From the NCBI RefSeq assembly GCF_004365175.1, contig NZ_SOCE01000001.1, forward strand, positions 2,919,306 through 2,983,305: DNA of 64,000 nucleotides, given 5' to 3'. Both the position numbers and the translations under genes were made by a program. This DNA comes from Kribbella voronezhensis. GTDB lineage: Bacteria > Actinomycetota > Actinomycetes > Propionibacteriales > Kribbellaceae. The notes beneath the pieces were generated by a model that made no database searches, was not told the origin of the DNA, and saw only the letters and a program-made list of their open reading frames with translations. Position 1 is the first letter of the stretch. Every line of letters begins with the position of its first letter. Positions 1 through 8,079 of the stretch are shown in pieces.

Positions 1-1139
1 AGGCCGCCGAGGACGAGGTACCGCTTCCACTTGCCGAAGCGCGTGATGAGTTGTCCGGCCCCGACCGAGCCGACGAACGACCCGAACATCATGGGGATCG
101 TCAGCAGCCCGGCCTCGGTGGCGCTGTAACCGCGGGCGATCTGGAAGTACTGGCCGAGGAAGACCGCACTGCCGAACATCGCGACGCCGACCGCGAGGCT
201 GGCCAGGATCGCCAGCGCCGTGGTGCGCTCACGGACGACCTTCAGCGGTACGAGCGGCTCGCTGGCCTTGCTCTCGACGACGATCGCCAGGATGGCGAGA
301 AGAGCAGCGCCGCCCAGGAACGCCGCGGTCTCGCGCGACCACCAGGGGAAGTGGTCGCCGGCGAAGGTGACCCAGATCAGCGGCAGGCTGGCGGCCGCGC
401 TGATCAGCAGGGCGCCTGCGTAGTCCATCTTCACCTTGCGCTTGATCAGCGGGAGGTGGAGATAGCGCTGCAGAACGATGAGGCTGAGCACCGCGAGCGG
501 CACACAGACGTAGAAGCACCAGCGCCAGCCGAGCCAGGAGGTGTCCACGATGACCCCGCCGAGCAGCGGACCGCTGACGGTGGCGACGGCGACGACGGCG
601 CCCATGTAGCCGGAGTACCGGCCTCGGTCCCGGGGTGGGATCGCGGCGCCGATGATCGCCTGGGCCAGCGCCATCAGGCCGCCCATCGCGAGGCCTTGCA
701 GGACCCGGGCGCCGATCAGGAACGGCACGTTGTGGGCCATCCCGGCCAGCGCCGAGCCGATCACGAACAGGACGATCGCCAGCTGCACCAGCAGCTTCTT
801 GCTCATCAGGTCGGACAGCTTGCCCCAGACCGGGGTGGACACGGTCATCGCCAGCAGGCTGGCGGTGATCACCCAGGTGTACTGCGTCTGGGTGCCTTCG
901 AGGTCGGCGATGATCGTCGGCAGGGCGTTGCTGACGATGGTCGAGCTGAGTACCGCGGTGAACAGCGCCGCCAGCAACCCGGCCAGGATCTCGAGGATCT
1001 CCCGGTGCGTCAGCTCAGGATCAGCCCGTACTCCGGTCGGCGCCGTCTCGGAGTCGGCCGGCGCTCCTGCGGGGCCTCCCGTGGGGCCTCCTGCTGCGGG
1101 CGGTCCTGCGGGCGGGACCAAGGTTTGCGTGGCAGACAT
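1..1139 (-). CDS. MFS drug efflux transporter, DHA2/EmrB-QacA type (partial, C-terminus off window)
   Basis: Inner-membrane proton antiporter predicted to export drugs or other small amphiphiles. The minus strand is open from an ATG at 1137-1139 to the window edge, so about 379 N-terminal residues are visible. A Pro/Gly/Ala-rich cytosolic leader of about 45 residues is followed by hydrophobic helices. Motifs include VLQGLAMGGLMALAQAII after TM3-4, typical of the DHA2 group, and GKLSDLMSKKL in the first cytoplasmic loop. GCAGGAGA lies just before the start. A MarR-style palindrome (1345-1360) lies about 200 bp upstream. Family call firm; substrate unknown. Confidence 0.9.
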   Translation of the reverse strand, partial: MSATQTLVPPAGPPAAGGPTGGPAGAPADSETAPTGVRADPELTHREILEILAGLLAALFTAVLSSTIVSNALPTIIADLEGTQTQYTWVITASLLAMTVSTPVWGKLSDLMSKKLLVQLAIVLFVIGSALAGMAHNVPFLIGARVLQGLAMGGLMALAQAIIGAAIPPRDRGRYSGYMGAVVAVATVSGPLLGGVIVDTSWLGWRWCFYVCVPLAVLSLIVLQRYLHLPLIKRKVKMDYAGALLISAAASLPLIWVTFAGDHFPWWSRETAAFLGGAALLAILAIVVESKASEPLVPLKVVRERTTALAILASLAVGVAMFGSAVFLGQYFQIARGYSATEAGLLTIPMMFGSFVGSVGAGQLITRFGKWKRYLVLGG

Positions 1140-1344
1140 CGGGTGTCCGTTCTCCTGCGCGATCGTTCGGCCGGCGCGGCTGATCGAGCCGCACCGGGGC
1201 GGAGGACGGCGGCCGGCACCTCGCCCTGCACGGACGAGGCCTCACCCGAACCACATTTGGTTGCAGGAGCCAACAATACGACCCGGCGTTTTCTTTTGAG
1301 ACACCCACTGCCGCGGAAGGCGTTCTCCCCGTACCATCTCAGCC

Positions 1345-1360
1345 TGTTGAGTAATCAACA
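1345..1360. promoter_or_regulatory. Palindrome TGTTGA-N4-TCAACA, possible repressor site
   Basis: Perfect 6-bp arms around GTAA, about 200 bp upstream of the leftward MFS gene. The form resembles MarR/TetR-type operators. No regulator gene lies next to it, so its function is inference. Confidence 0.35.
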
Positions 1361-1363
1361 AAA

Positions 1364-1395
1364 GCCTCGGTGGAGCTGTCAGGGCCCACCGAGGC
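1364..1395 (-). terminator. Rho-independent terminator (leftward)
   Basis: Arms GCCTCGGTGG and CCACCGAGGC make a perfect 10-bp stem with a 12-nt loop. Read leftward it is followed by TTTTGTTGATT. It lies about 100 bp past the stop of the small gene at 1494-1736 and would insulate it from the MFS gene. Confidence 0.6.
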
Positions 1396-1493
1396 CCCTT
1401 CGCCCCACCTGCGGAGTCCCGCGCTCGAGCCCGGACCTGGGCGCGCGTGATGGCACGACCGCGCGCGACTGCCCGGCGTACGGACCGAAGGGG

Positions 1494-1736
1494 TCAGGGG
1501 GTGCGGACGGACTGCTGGTTCACCCAGACCAGGTGGCCGTGGTGGCTGACCAGGACCTCGTCGTCGCGATGGGACAGGGCCTGGCCGGCGATCCAGCGGC
1601 CGCCGATGCGGACCTGGACGTCGACGGGCCTGGCTGGAGAGGTGGCGACAGGCATGGCACTCGACTTCTTGACAGGGGCGGCAGCGGATTGACGGCGTCG
1701 TGGAGCACGGTGGGGGTGGTGGTGCAGATCGGTCAT
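1494..1736 (-). CDS. Hypothetical small basic/His-rich protein (80 aa)
   Basis: Not recognised as a named family. Residues 1-30 are rich in His, Arg and Pro (MTDLHHHPHRAPRRR). The C-terminal 45 residues look like a compact beta-rich domain (DVQVRIGGRWIAGQALSHR, then DEVLVSHHGHLVWV), similar in style to small SH3-like hypothetical proteins of actinobacteria. I chose the ATG at 1734-1736; an in-frame ATG lies 36 bp further up. The gene is followed by a terminator at 1364-1395. Function unknown. Confidence 0.5.
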   Translation of the reverse strand: MTDLHHHPHRAPRRRQSAAAPVKKSSAMPVATSPARPVDVQVRIGGRWIAGQALSHRDDEVLVSHHGHLVWVNQQSVRTP

Positions 1737-2105
1737 CTTCGTCCTCGGCAGGGACCGCAGTCGTCGACGCATCCAACGTCGGCTGGCTACTCAACCAAAG
1801 GCCACCTTACAACCGGTCACCAGCCTAGACCCAGCGGTAACTCGAAACGTCCGATGCTCGGGATCACCGATGGAATCCTCAACCAGGCAAGGACTTTCGA
1901 ACCGTTCATCCAAAAGTCCACCTCAAGCCCCCTGCAACTTACTGACCAGTCAACAGCCCACGCCGGCCACCGAGGAGTTGCTTAGGGATCGGCAGCTCAG
2001 CAGCCACCCGGCGAGTAGCCGAGGCGATGACAGCTCAGCGTCAGCCCGTGGGTTTGAGCAGTTCGCAGCCAGCGCCAGCCGGGGAGGTGCTGAGGAGCCG
2101 GCGTT
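1737..2105. other. Intergenic region, nothing clear
   Basis: About 370 bp between two leftward genes. It presumably holds the promoter of the 80-aa gene. The only structure noted is GGACTTT (1891-1897) with AAAGTCC (1913-1919), a weak 7-bp hairpin. No convincing small gene was seen. Confidence 0.4.
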
Positions 2106-2477
2106 TCAGCGCCAGGTGGGGAGTTGTTGGAGGGACCAGCTGTTGCCGTCCGGGTCGTTGAAGAAGGCGAAGTTGCCCCAGGGGAACTCCTCGATGTCTG
2201 AGACCTCGACGCCGCGCTCGACCAGTTCGGCCCGGGCGGCGGCTACATCGGCGACGACGATCTGGAGGCCGCGGACCGAACCCGGTGCCGCCTGCGGCAA
2301 CCCGGTGCCGATGGCGATCGAGCAGGCCGATCCCGGGGGTGTGAGCTGGACGAAGCGCAGCTCGTCGGTGACCTGGTGGTCGTGGTCGGCATGGAATCCG
2401 ACCTGCTCGGTGTAGAACGCCTTCGCCCGGTCCACGTCGGACACCGGTACCGAGACGAGTTCCAGCTTCCAGTCCAT
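2106..2477 (-). CDS. VOC family (glyoxalase/bleomycin-resistance fold) protein
   Basis: A 123-aa single-repeat vicinal-oxygen-chelate protein, cytosolic, with the usual beta-alpha-beta-beta-beta modules. Visible motifs are LELVSVPVSDVDRAKAFYTE at the N-terminus, FVQLTPPGSACSIAIG in the middle, and FFNDPDGNSWSLQQ near the end, where the Glu metal ligand often sits. Such proteins bind metals and may be lyases, dioxygenases or antibiotic-binding proteins; the substrate cannot be read from sequence. It is a single-gene unit divergent from the Holin-X operon, with GGAGGGAAC just before its ATG. Confidence 0.85.
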   Translation of the reverse strand: MDWKLELVSVPVSDVDRAKAFYTEQVGFHADHDHQVTDELRFVQLTPPGSACSIAIGTGLPQAAPGSVRGLQIVVADVAAARAELVERGVEVSDIEEFPWGNFAFFNDPDGNSWSLQQLPTWR

Positions 2478-2600
2478 CTTGTTCCCTCCCGGAGATCGCG
2501 TGGCTGCAATCTACCGATCGCGACCGGTCAAAACCGGCCGATCGCTTGGCGTGACCCTCGATGGGTACCGGGCCAGTACGCCAACTACGGGAGACGCACC

Positions 2601-3047
2601 ATGACGACGCACCCATCCGCCGTCCGGGAGGACGGCCACCGGACCGGCCAGGACGAGCACATCGGCGCCTTGGTGGCCCAGTTGAGCAGCGATGTGAGCC
2701 GGCTGGTCCGCGACGAGCTTCAGCTCGCCAAGGCCGAGCTGAAGGACAAAGGCAAGGAAGCCGGGATCGGCATCGGGTTGTTCGGTGGCGCGGGGACGGT
2801 CGCCGTGTACGGCGTGGGCGCGCTGGTGGCGGCCGCCATCCTCGGCCTCGCGGCCGCGGTACCGGCTTGGTTGTCGGCGCTGTTGATCGCGCTCGTCCTG
2901 TTCGCGATCGCCGGGGTGGCCGCGTTGCTGGGGAAGCGGCATGTCAGCCACGCGACCCCGCCGCTGCCGCAGCAGGCCGTCGAGGGAGTTCACGAGGACC
3001 TGGAAGCGCTGAAGGGCCACGAGCCGGAAGGTAGGGCAGTTCGATGA
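2601..3047 (+). CDS. Phage holin family protein (Actinobacterial Holin-X)
   Basis: A 148-aa membrane protein of the PF07332 type. A hydrophilic, partly helical N-terminal half (GALVAQLSSDVSRLVRDELQ, then LAKAELKDKGKEAG) is followed by two hydrophobic segments at about residues 60-85 and 92-115. Despite the name these are usually chromosomal envelope proteins, not lysis proteins. The start at 2601 fits the family length. Its TGA overlaps the ATG of the DUF3618 gene (ATGA), so three genes form one translationally coupled operon. Confidence 0.85.
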   Translation: MTTHPSAVREDGHRTGQDEHIGALVAQLSSDVSRLVRDELQLAKAELKDKGKEAGIGIGLFGGAGTVAVYGVGALVAAAILGLAAAVPAWLSALLIALVLFAIAGVAALLGKRHVSHATPPLPQQAVEGVHEDLEALKGHEPEGRAVR

Positions 3048-3508
3048 CCACCACCAAGAACACCGAGGTGAGCGAGACCGAGGCGCTCCGGGCGGATCTG
3101 GAAAACACCAGGCAGCACCTGGCCGACACCGTGCAGGAGCTCAGCCGGCAACTGAACGTTCCCCGCCGCATCAAGGAGTCGGCCGCCCAGGCCCGCCACC
3201 GCGCCGCGGAGGCAGCAGGCACAGCCGGCCACCGAGCCGCCGACGCCGCGAGCACAGCAAGCCACCGCGCGGCCAACGTCGCGAGCACAGCCAGCCAGCG
3301 AGCCGCGGCAGTAGCCGGCACAGCTGGTCACCGCGCAGCAGAAGTCGCCGGTACTGCGGGACAGCGGGCCGCTGCGGTCGCCGGGAGCACAGGTGAGCGG
3401 GCCAAGCAGGTGCCTGGTCTCACCAAGCAGCATCCGGGCATCACCGCCGCGATCAGCGGCGTGGTCGCCGGAGCCGCGGCCGTCTGGATCGCGGGCGGTG
3501 GAAAGTGA
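3044..3508 (+). CDS. DUF3618 family protein with 11-residue amphipathic repeats
   Basis: A 154-aa protein. Residues about 8-45 carry the DUF3618 signature (TEALRADLENTRQHLADTVQ, ELSRQLNVPRRIKE). Residues about 46-125 are a run of near-identical 11-residue units of the form xTAxHRAAxVA. The C-terminus has one hydrophobic segment (GITAAISGVVAGAAAVWIAG) ending in GGGK. An 11-residue period is typical of LEA- and apolipoprotein-like helices lying on membranes, so I infer a tail-anchored amphipathic rod. It is the middle gene of the Holin-X/DUF3618/DUF4235 operon and overlaps both neighbours by 4 nt. Confidence 0.85.
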   Translation: MTTTKNTEVSETEALRADLENTRQHLADTVQELSRQLNVPRRIKESAAQARHRAAEAAGTAGHRAADAASTASHRAANVASTASQRAAAVAGTAGHRAAEVAGTAGQRAAAVAGSTGERAKQVPGLTKQHPGITAAISGVVAGAAAVWIAGGGK

Positions 3509-3777
3509 CCAAGGCCGCCAAGCTCGCCTACCGCCCGTTCGGCCTGCTGTCCGGTATCGCCGGCGGCTTGGTCGCCGGTGCCGTCTTCAAGCAGGTCTGG
3601 CGCCGGATCAGCGACGAGGAAGACGCCCCGAACGCGCTGCAATCGGAATATCCGTGGCGCGAGGTCCTGCTCGCCGCCGCCCTCCAGGGCGCCGTTTACG
3701 CCGTGGTCAAAGCGGCCATCGACCGCGGCGGCGCGAAGGCCTTCGAACGCTGGACCGGCGAATGGCCGGGTAACTGA
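3505..3777 (+). CDS. DUF4235 family membrane protein
   Basis: A 90-aa protein typical of DUF4235. One hydrophobic segment at residues about 10-28 (FGLLSGIAGGLVAGAVFKQV) precedes WRRISDEEDAP, and a second lies at about 50-70 (REVLLAAALQGAVYAVVKAA). The GTG start at 3505-3507 overlaps the upstream TGA (GTGA). Co-occurrence with Holin-X and DUF3618 genes is common in actinobacteria and points to a shared, unresolved envelope role. Confidence 0.85.
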   Translation: MTKAAKLAYRPFGLLSGIAGGLVAGAVFKQVWRRISDEEDAPNALQSEYPWREVLLAAALQGAVYAVVKAAIDRGGAKAFERWTGEWPGN

Positions 3778-3803
3778 AATCGTGCGCTGTGTCACGTAAT
3801 GCA

Positions 3804-3831
3804 GGAAAACCCGAATAAAACAAGGGTTTCC
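3804..3831. repeat. Imperfect hairpin after the DUF4235 gene
   Basis: GGAAAACCC and GGGTTTCC can pair with one bulged A across an A-rich loop. Together with the hairpin at 3866-3893 it may end the operon. Confidence 0.35.
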
Positions 3832-3865
3832 GGGCACAGGGTCAGTGCAGGTGATGGTAACCGGG

Positions 3866-3893
3866 CCCCGGTGTTGAGCAGACAGCACCGGGG
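3866..3893 (+). terminator. Hairpin terminator of the Holin-X operon
   Basis: Perfect 8-bp arms CCCCGGTG and CACCGGGG with a 12-nt loop, followed by CTGTTTCC. It lies about 90 bp after the last stop of the operon and before the LysR gene. Confidence 0.5.
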
Positions 3894-4063
3894 CTGTTTC
3901 CTGTCCACCGCCGGATTCGGGCTTCCCGGGTTGCCCTGTGGCCCTCACGCAGTGTCGTTGAAGGAATCACGTTGAGTGTGCTGAGGTCTCGACGTCAACA
4001 CACAGTCGCACTAACGTCGCATTCTCTGGTCGTCACTGCAGGTAGGAAGGTTCCACAAGCGTC

Positions 4064-4936
4064 ATGGACGTCGATTTACGGCTGGTCCGGTATTTCTTGG
4101 TGATGGCGGAGGAGCTGCATTTCACTGCGGCCGCACGCCGGCTCTATGTGTCACAACCGGCTTTGAGCAACCAGATCCGCCGCTTGGAGGCCCAACTCGG
4201 GGCCCAGTTGTTCGAACGCTCCCCGCGGGGAGTCAGCCTGACCGCGGCCGGCGATGCCTTCCTGCCGCACGCGCGCGGCGCACTCGCCGCGATCCGGTCC
4301 GGGGTGGCCGACGCGACCGCCGCGGCCGGCCGGGACCAGGTACTGCGTATCGATGTGCTCCAGACCGATCTGGCCACTCCCCGTGCCGTGCTGGCCAGGT
4401 TGCGGGACCGCCTTCCGTCGCTCCGGCTCGAAGTGAGCAGCCGGGGGACCCGGGATCAGGAGCGCCGCCTGCTCAGCGGTGAATTGGATCTCGCCCTCTG
4501 CGGCTCGACCGCGCACTGCCCGGAGGGGGTGGCCCAGCGACTGATCCGGCGCGAGGCACTCGGCGTCGCCCTGCCCGCGGATCATCCGCTCGCCTCGGCC
4601 GAAGCAGTCGCCGTACGGGAGCTGACCGGTGAGACTCACTACCTGCCGCGGGACGACTTCGCGCCGGAGTGGAACGAGTTCGTGCTGGCCTGTTGCCGTA
4701 CCGCGGGGTTCACTCCGCGCCGGCATCCCGCCAGCACCGACGGGACGAGTTCCGCGCTGGAGCTCGTTCGCGCCGGCGAGTGTGTGGCGGTCGGGCTGCT
4801 CTCGACCCCGCATCCGGACGGGGTCATCGTCCGGCCCTTGGCCGCCGGCGTCCCACCTTACGGATGGTCCTTGCGCTGGCGGGATTCGGCGCGGACACCG
4901 GTCGCAGCCCTGGCCGCCCTTCGTAACCTTGAGTAG
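4064..4936 (+). CDS. LysR family transcriptional regulator
   Basis: A 290-aa LTTR. The N-terminal winged HTH at residues 1-60 shows the classic pattern: LRLVRYFLVMAEELHFTAAA, then RRLYVSQPALSNQIRRLE and LFERSPRGVSLTAAG. The remainder is a type 2 periplasmic-binding effector domain (about residues 88-285). No adjacent divergent target gene is present, since the upstream operon runs the same way, so its regulon is unknown. AGGAAGG lies 13 bp before the ATG. It is a single-gene unit. Confidence 0.93.
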   Translation: MDVDLRLVRYFLVMAEELHFTAAARRLYVSQPALSNQIRRLEAQLGAQLFERSPRGVSLTAAGDAFLPHARGALAAIRSGVADATAAAGRDQVLRIDVLQTDLATPRAVLARLRDRLPSLRLEVSSRGTRDQERRLLSGELDLALCGSTAHCPEGVAQRLIRREALGVALPADHPLASAEAVAVRELTGETHYLPRDDFAPEWNEFVLACCRTAGFTPRRHPASTDGTSSALELVRAGECVAVGLLSTPHPDGVIVRPLAAGVPPYGWSLRWRDSARTPVAALAALRNLE

Positions 4937-5130
4937 TTTTCGAACTCTGCATCGCCGCGGATCCCCTTGCTACACAGTGTTTCCGTCCGGTCACGACACC
5001 TGCGGGTTGGTGAAGGTCGAAGGTCGAATGCATAACTTCGGGTTTTATAGGGTAGGAATGACTCACACAGATATTGACCGCGGTCCAGACATGTGCCGCG
5101 CCGTGACTCACAGTCGCGAGGTCAAGAATC

Positions 5131-5958
5131 ATGGTTACCGCACTTGCCAGCACCACCGTCGACGAGCAGTCTGCACCGAACGATCCGAAGCAGCGCCGCG
5201 ACAGAGCCACCCGGGCCCTCCTGGCCCAGCGGGCCGGCTCCACGAACGAAGAAGAGCGTCAATCCCTGCTCGAGCAGGCGATCGAGCTCAACCTGGGGAT
5301 CGCCCACAGCATCGCGAGCCGGTTCCGCGGCCGCGGGGTCGAGTCCGACGACCTTGACCAGGTCGCCTACCTCGGCCTGCTGAAGGCGGCCCGCAGCTAC
5401 CGGCCGGACACGGACACGCCGTTCCTGGCGTACGCCGTACCGACCATCCGGGGCGAGGTCAAACGGTACTTCCGGGACTGTTCCTGGACCGTCCGGATCC
5501 CGCGCCGCCTGCAGGAACTGCAGGGCTCCATCGCGGCCGCCCGGCCGCAACTGGTCCAGGATCTCCAGCGCGATCCCACGCTGGAGGAACTCGCCGAGGC
5601 GATCGGCGTCGAGGTCGGCGACGTCGAGGCCGCCATCGCCGCGGACGGCTGCTTTTCCGTCCTCTCCCTGGACCGTCCGATGGACGGCGAGTCGACCGCC
5701 AGCCTGGCCGACACGATCGCTGACGAAGAGGACTCAGCTTTCGAGCAGACCGAAGCGGTCGCCGTCCTCGAACCGGTCCTGAACGGCCTGTCCCCGCGCG
5801 AGCGCAAGATTCTCGAGCTGCGCTTCGTCGAGGGGCACACCCAGGCCGACATCGGCGCCGAGATCGGCGTCAGCCAGATGCAGGTCTCCCGGCTGCTGCG
5901 CGGCATTCTCGACCGGCTGCGCAACCAGATCGAGCCGCCTGCCGCTGTCGCGGCCTGA
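5131..5958 (+). CDS. RNA polymerase sigma factor, SigB/SigF/SigG type
   Basis: A 275-aa group 3 sigma factor. Region 2 (residues about 45-115) contains ELNLGIAHSIASRFRGRGVE, DDLDQVAYLGLLKAARSYRP and FLAYAVPTIRGEVKRYFRD. Region 3 follows (RIPRRLQELQ, then PTLEELAEAIGV). Region 4 has the HTH ERKILELRFVEGHTQADIGA followed by EIGVSQMQVSRLLRGIL. These are hallmarks of stress/sporulation-type sigma factors in actinobacteria, normally held by an anti-sigma kinase and released by a STAS antagonist. No anti-sigma gene is adjacent; the STAS and HATPase genes at 15.7-17.8 kb are possible but unproven partners. Confidence 0.92.
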   Translation: MVTALASTTVDEQSAPNDPKQRRDRATRALLAQRAGSTNEEERQSLLEQAIELNLGIAHSIASRFRGRGVESDDLDQVAYLGLLKAARSYRPDTDTPFLAYAVPTIRGEVKRYFRDCSWTVRIPRRLQELQGSIAAARPQLVQDLQRDPTLEELAEAIGVEVGDVEAAIAADGCFSVLSLDRPMDGESTASLADTIADEEDSAFEQTEAVAVLEPVLNGLSPRERKILELRFVEGHTQADIGAEIGVSQMQVSRLLRGILDRLRNQIEPPAAVAA

Positions 5959-6047
5959 TCACTTCCGATCACCCGCGAACCCCTCCCCCGCTGGCGGTCC
6001 GCCGTAAACTTGTCTGTACGGCGGACCACCAGCGGACGGGAAGTCAG

Positions 6048-6545
6048 ATGCCGACGGCACCTATCTTCGTGGTTCAGTTGCACGACGCCAGACGGCTGCA
6101 CTACGACGTCCGGCTCGAGGTCGACGGTGTGCTGAAATCCTGGGCCGTACCACGGGGTCCTTCACTGGACCCGTCGGTGAAGCGGCTCGCCGTCTTCACC
6201 ACCGACCACTCGATCGAGTACGCCGAGTACGAGGGCGTGATCGCGGACAGCCAGTACGGCAGTGGTGCCGTGATCGTCTGGGACGCAGGCATCTACCAGA
6301 ACCTCACCAGGGACAAGCAACGCCTCGTCGACCCGGCCACCGCCATCGATCGAGGCCACTTCAAGTTCCGGCTGCAGGGCGTCAAGCTGAACGGCGTCTT
6401 CGCCTTCACCCGCACCGAGCGTGACTGGTTGCTGGTCAAGGTCCGTGACGACGACGCCGATCCGCTGCTCGATCTCACCGTGGCGGAGCCGCGCTCGATT
6501 CTCAGCGGACTCACGATCGAGGAGATGGCTGCTACTGGAGGCTGA
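6048..6545 (+). CDS. Stand-alone LigD-type 3'-phosphoesterase (PE) domain protein
   Basis: A 165-aa protein made only of the phosphoesterase module of bacterial NHEJ ligase D. The signature FVVQLHDARRLHYDVRLEVD followed by GVLKSWAVPRGPS holds the His and Asp metal ligands, and HFKFRLQGVKLNG lies near the C-terminus. Known PE domains trim 3' ends, removing terminal ribonucleotides and 3' phosphates at breaks. No Ku, polymerase or ligase genes are adjacent. The last codons overlap the 3' end of azlD on the other strand by 14 nt. Confidence 0.88.
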   Translation: MPTAPIFVVQLHDARRLHYDVRLEVDGVLKSWAVPRGPSLDPSVKRLAVFTTDHSIEYAEYEGVIADSQYGSGAVIVWDAGIYQNLTRDKQRLVDPATAIDRGHFKFRLQGVKLNGVFAFTRTERDWLLVKVRDDDADPLLDLTVAEPRSILSGLTIEEMAATGG

Positions 6546-6840
6546 GTCGCACCAGAGCAGTGACGACGATTCCGCCCGCGACCGCCACCAGCATCGGCAC
6601 CCTGGTCAGGCACAATCCGCCTGCCACGCCGACTCCGGCCAGCTCGGTCCAGTCGAGCTCGCGCCACCCCGGGCCACCCAGGTCGGTCACGATCAACCCG
6701 GCGAGCAGCACGGGAGCGGTCAGAGCGGTCATCCGCACCACCGTCGGCGGGAGCTTCTTGCTCCCGATCACCAACGGTGCGCTCGCCTTCATCAACCAAC
6801 TGAGCACCGTCAGCACCAGAACCGAAAGCCACATCTTCAT
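6532..6840 (-). CDS. azlD: AzlD family branched-chain amino acid export subunit
   Basis: A 102-aa, very hydrophobic protein with about four membrane segments and the AzlD pattern (LTVLSWLMKASAPLVIG, then LPPTVVRMTALTAPVLLAGL). AzlC and AzlD together form a two-protein exporter of branched-chain amino acids or their analogues. The start overlaps the AzlC stop by 4 nt. It is the last gene of the CGNR-AzlC-AzlD operon. Confidence 0.85.
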   Translation of the reverse strand: MKMWLSVLVLTVLSWLMKASAPLVIGSKKLPPTVVRMTALTAPVLLAGLIVTDLGGPGWRELDWTELAGVGVAGGLCLTRVPMLVAVAGGIVVTALVRLSLQ

Positions 6841-7526
6841 TCCTGCTCACCACCTTTCTCGGGCAGAACGCCCAGCAGGGCCGCGGCTGTCGCGCCGAGC
6901 AGCGCGTAACCAGGTGCCGTGACGAACAACAGCCCGGCGGCGATCGCCGCGCCCAGTACTGCGGCCACCAGCGCGCGGGACGATCGCCGCAATTCGTCCA
7001 GCGCCAGGATCACGAAGAACGCCGGGAAGGCGACATCGAGCCCCAGCCGGTGCATCAGGTCCGGCGTGGGCGAAAGCAGTACGCCGATGGCGGTCCCGCT
7101 CACCCAGGTCAGCCATTGCGTGGCACTCGCTCCGATCAACCGGCCCACGTCGTACTCGCCATTGTTGCGGTGGGCAACGACAAAGGAAGCGTCGACCAGC
7201 GTCTGGGCTTGCAGTGCCCGGGACAGCCGGCCGCCTTGCAGGCTGTCGTTCAGCGCCAGGCTCATCACCAGGTACCGGGCGTTGATGAGCACTGCCGCGG
7301 TGACGGCCGCGACTGCCGATCCGCCGGCGAGCGTCGTCAGCAGGGTGAACTGGGCCGATCCGGAGAACGCGAACATCGAGAACAGGATCGGCAGGCCGAA
7401 TCCCCAGCCCCGGGCCCGCGCTTCGGCGCCGAAGCTGAGCGCGAGCACGAAACCTGCCGTCGCGGGGCCGATACCCAGCCGCATCCCGTCGAGGAAGGCC
7501 GACTTCTTCTCTGTGCGCAGACTCAT
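6837..7526 (-). CDS. azlC: AzlC family ABC-like permease, branched-chain amino acid export
   Basis: A 229-aa membrane protein with about seven segments and AzlC motifs: FLDGMRLGIGPATAGFVLAL, FSMFAFSGSAQFTLLTTLAG and VLINARYLVMSLAL. The latter Asn-Ala-Arg signature is characteristic. The start ATG at 7524-7526 overlaps the upstream regulator stop (ATGA), so expression is coupled to the CGNR gene. Known family members export valine, isoleucine or azaleucine-type analogues; the substrate here is not shown by sequence. Confidence 0.9.
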   Translation of the reverse strand: MSLRTEKKSAFLDGMRLGIGPATAGFVLALSFGAEARARGWGFGLPILFSMFAFSGSAQFTLLTTLAGGSAVAAVTAAVLINARYLVMSLALNDSLQGGRLSRALQAQTLVDASFVVAHRNNGEYDVGRLIGASATQWLTWVSGTAIGVLLSPTPDLMHRLGLDVAFPAFFVILALDELRRSSRALVAAVLGAAIAAGLLFVTAPGYALLGATAAALLGVLPEKGGEQE

Positions 7527-8065
7527 GAGCCGCGCACCTTCTGGTAGTGCCGCTTCGCCCGGGCGCGGTTGCCGCAGTCCGCCGAGCTGCACCATCGTCG
7601 CGAACCGTTCTTGCTCCGGTCCAGGAACAACCAGCCGCAATCGTCATCGGAGCACTCGCGCAGCCGAGTCAGGTCCTCCCGCTCGAGCAACCTGGCGGCC
7701 GCCAACCCGAGCGTCGCGACGAGACCTCCGGCCTCCCAGTCGAGCAGCCGCACCCCAGCCGTACGGGGTGGTTCGGCGGCGGCCAGGGCCTCGACGACAA
7801 GGTGGCGCAGTGCCTCCAGATCAGGTTCGGTCGGCAGTTCACCGCGCGCTACGGGCCGTAGTACCCGATAAGTCGTCTCCCGGACGTCGCGGACCTGCTG
7901 GAGGGACGCCGCGTCCGGGTTCAGGCCGACGGCGGCACACCAGTTCGCCAACTCCGCCGCCGTGACCAGCCGGTCGACGCGGCGCGAGTCGTCGAGACGC
8001 CACGCCACCGTGTTCACCAGGTCGACCGCCAGGTGGCCGCCGATCAATTCGGGCTGGTAGCCCAT
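7523..8065 (-). CDS. CGNR zinc-finger transcriptional regulator (ABATE domain)
   Basis: A 180-aa protein. The N-terminal ABATE-type ligand-binding region (about residues 8-125) begins LIGGHLAVDLVNTVAWRLDD. The C-terminal zf-CGNR (about 135-178) has the Cys pattern RLRECSDDDCGWLFLDRSKN then RRWCSSADCGNRARAKRH. The two CxxxxC/CxxxxC pairs bind zinc and this module is the presumed DNA-binding part. It heads the azlCD operon, and a 30-bp palindrome sits 15 bp upstream of its ATG, so autoregulation of the exporter operon is likely. Confidence 0.9.
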   Translation of the reverse strand: MGYQPELIGGHLAVDLVNTVAWRLDDSRRVDRLVTAAELANWCAAVGLNPDAASLQQVRDVRETTYRVLRPVARGELPTEPDLEALRHLVVEALAAAEPPRTAGVRLLDWEAGGLVATLGLAAARLLEREDLTRLRECSDDDCGWLFLDRSKNGSRRWCSSADCGNRARAKRHYQKVRGS

Positions 8066-8079
8066 GACAAATCACCTCA

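Noticed and set aside
51..1985. 644-codon open frame on the + strand
   Set aside because: It is antisense to the MFS gene; its product is a low-complexity Asp/Arg/Gly/Gln-rich string typical of a shadow frame in high-GC DNA.
2601..3777. Prophage remnant suggested by the holin label
   Set aside because: Holin-X/DUF3618/DUF4235 is a common chromosomal trio and no phage genes are near.
4960..5060. SigB/F-type promoter (GTTT...GGGTA) before the sigma gene
   Set aside because: GGGTTTTATAGGGTA is present but the spacing between GTTT and GGGTA is far too short for the known consensus.
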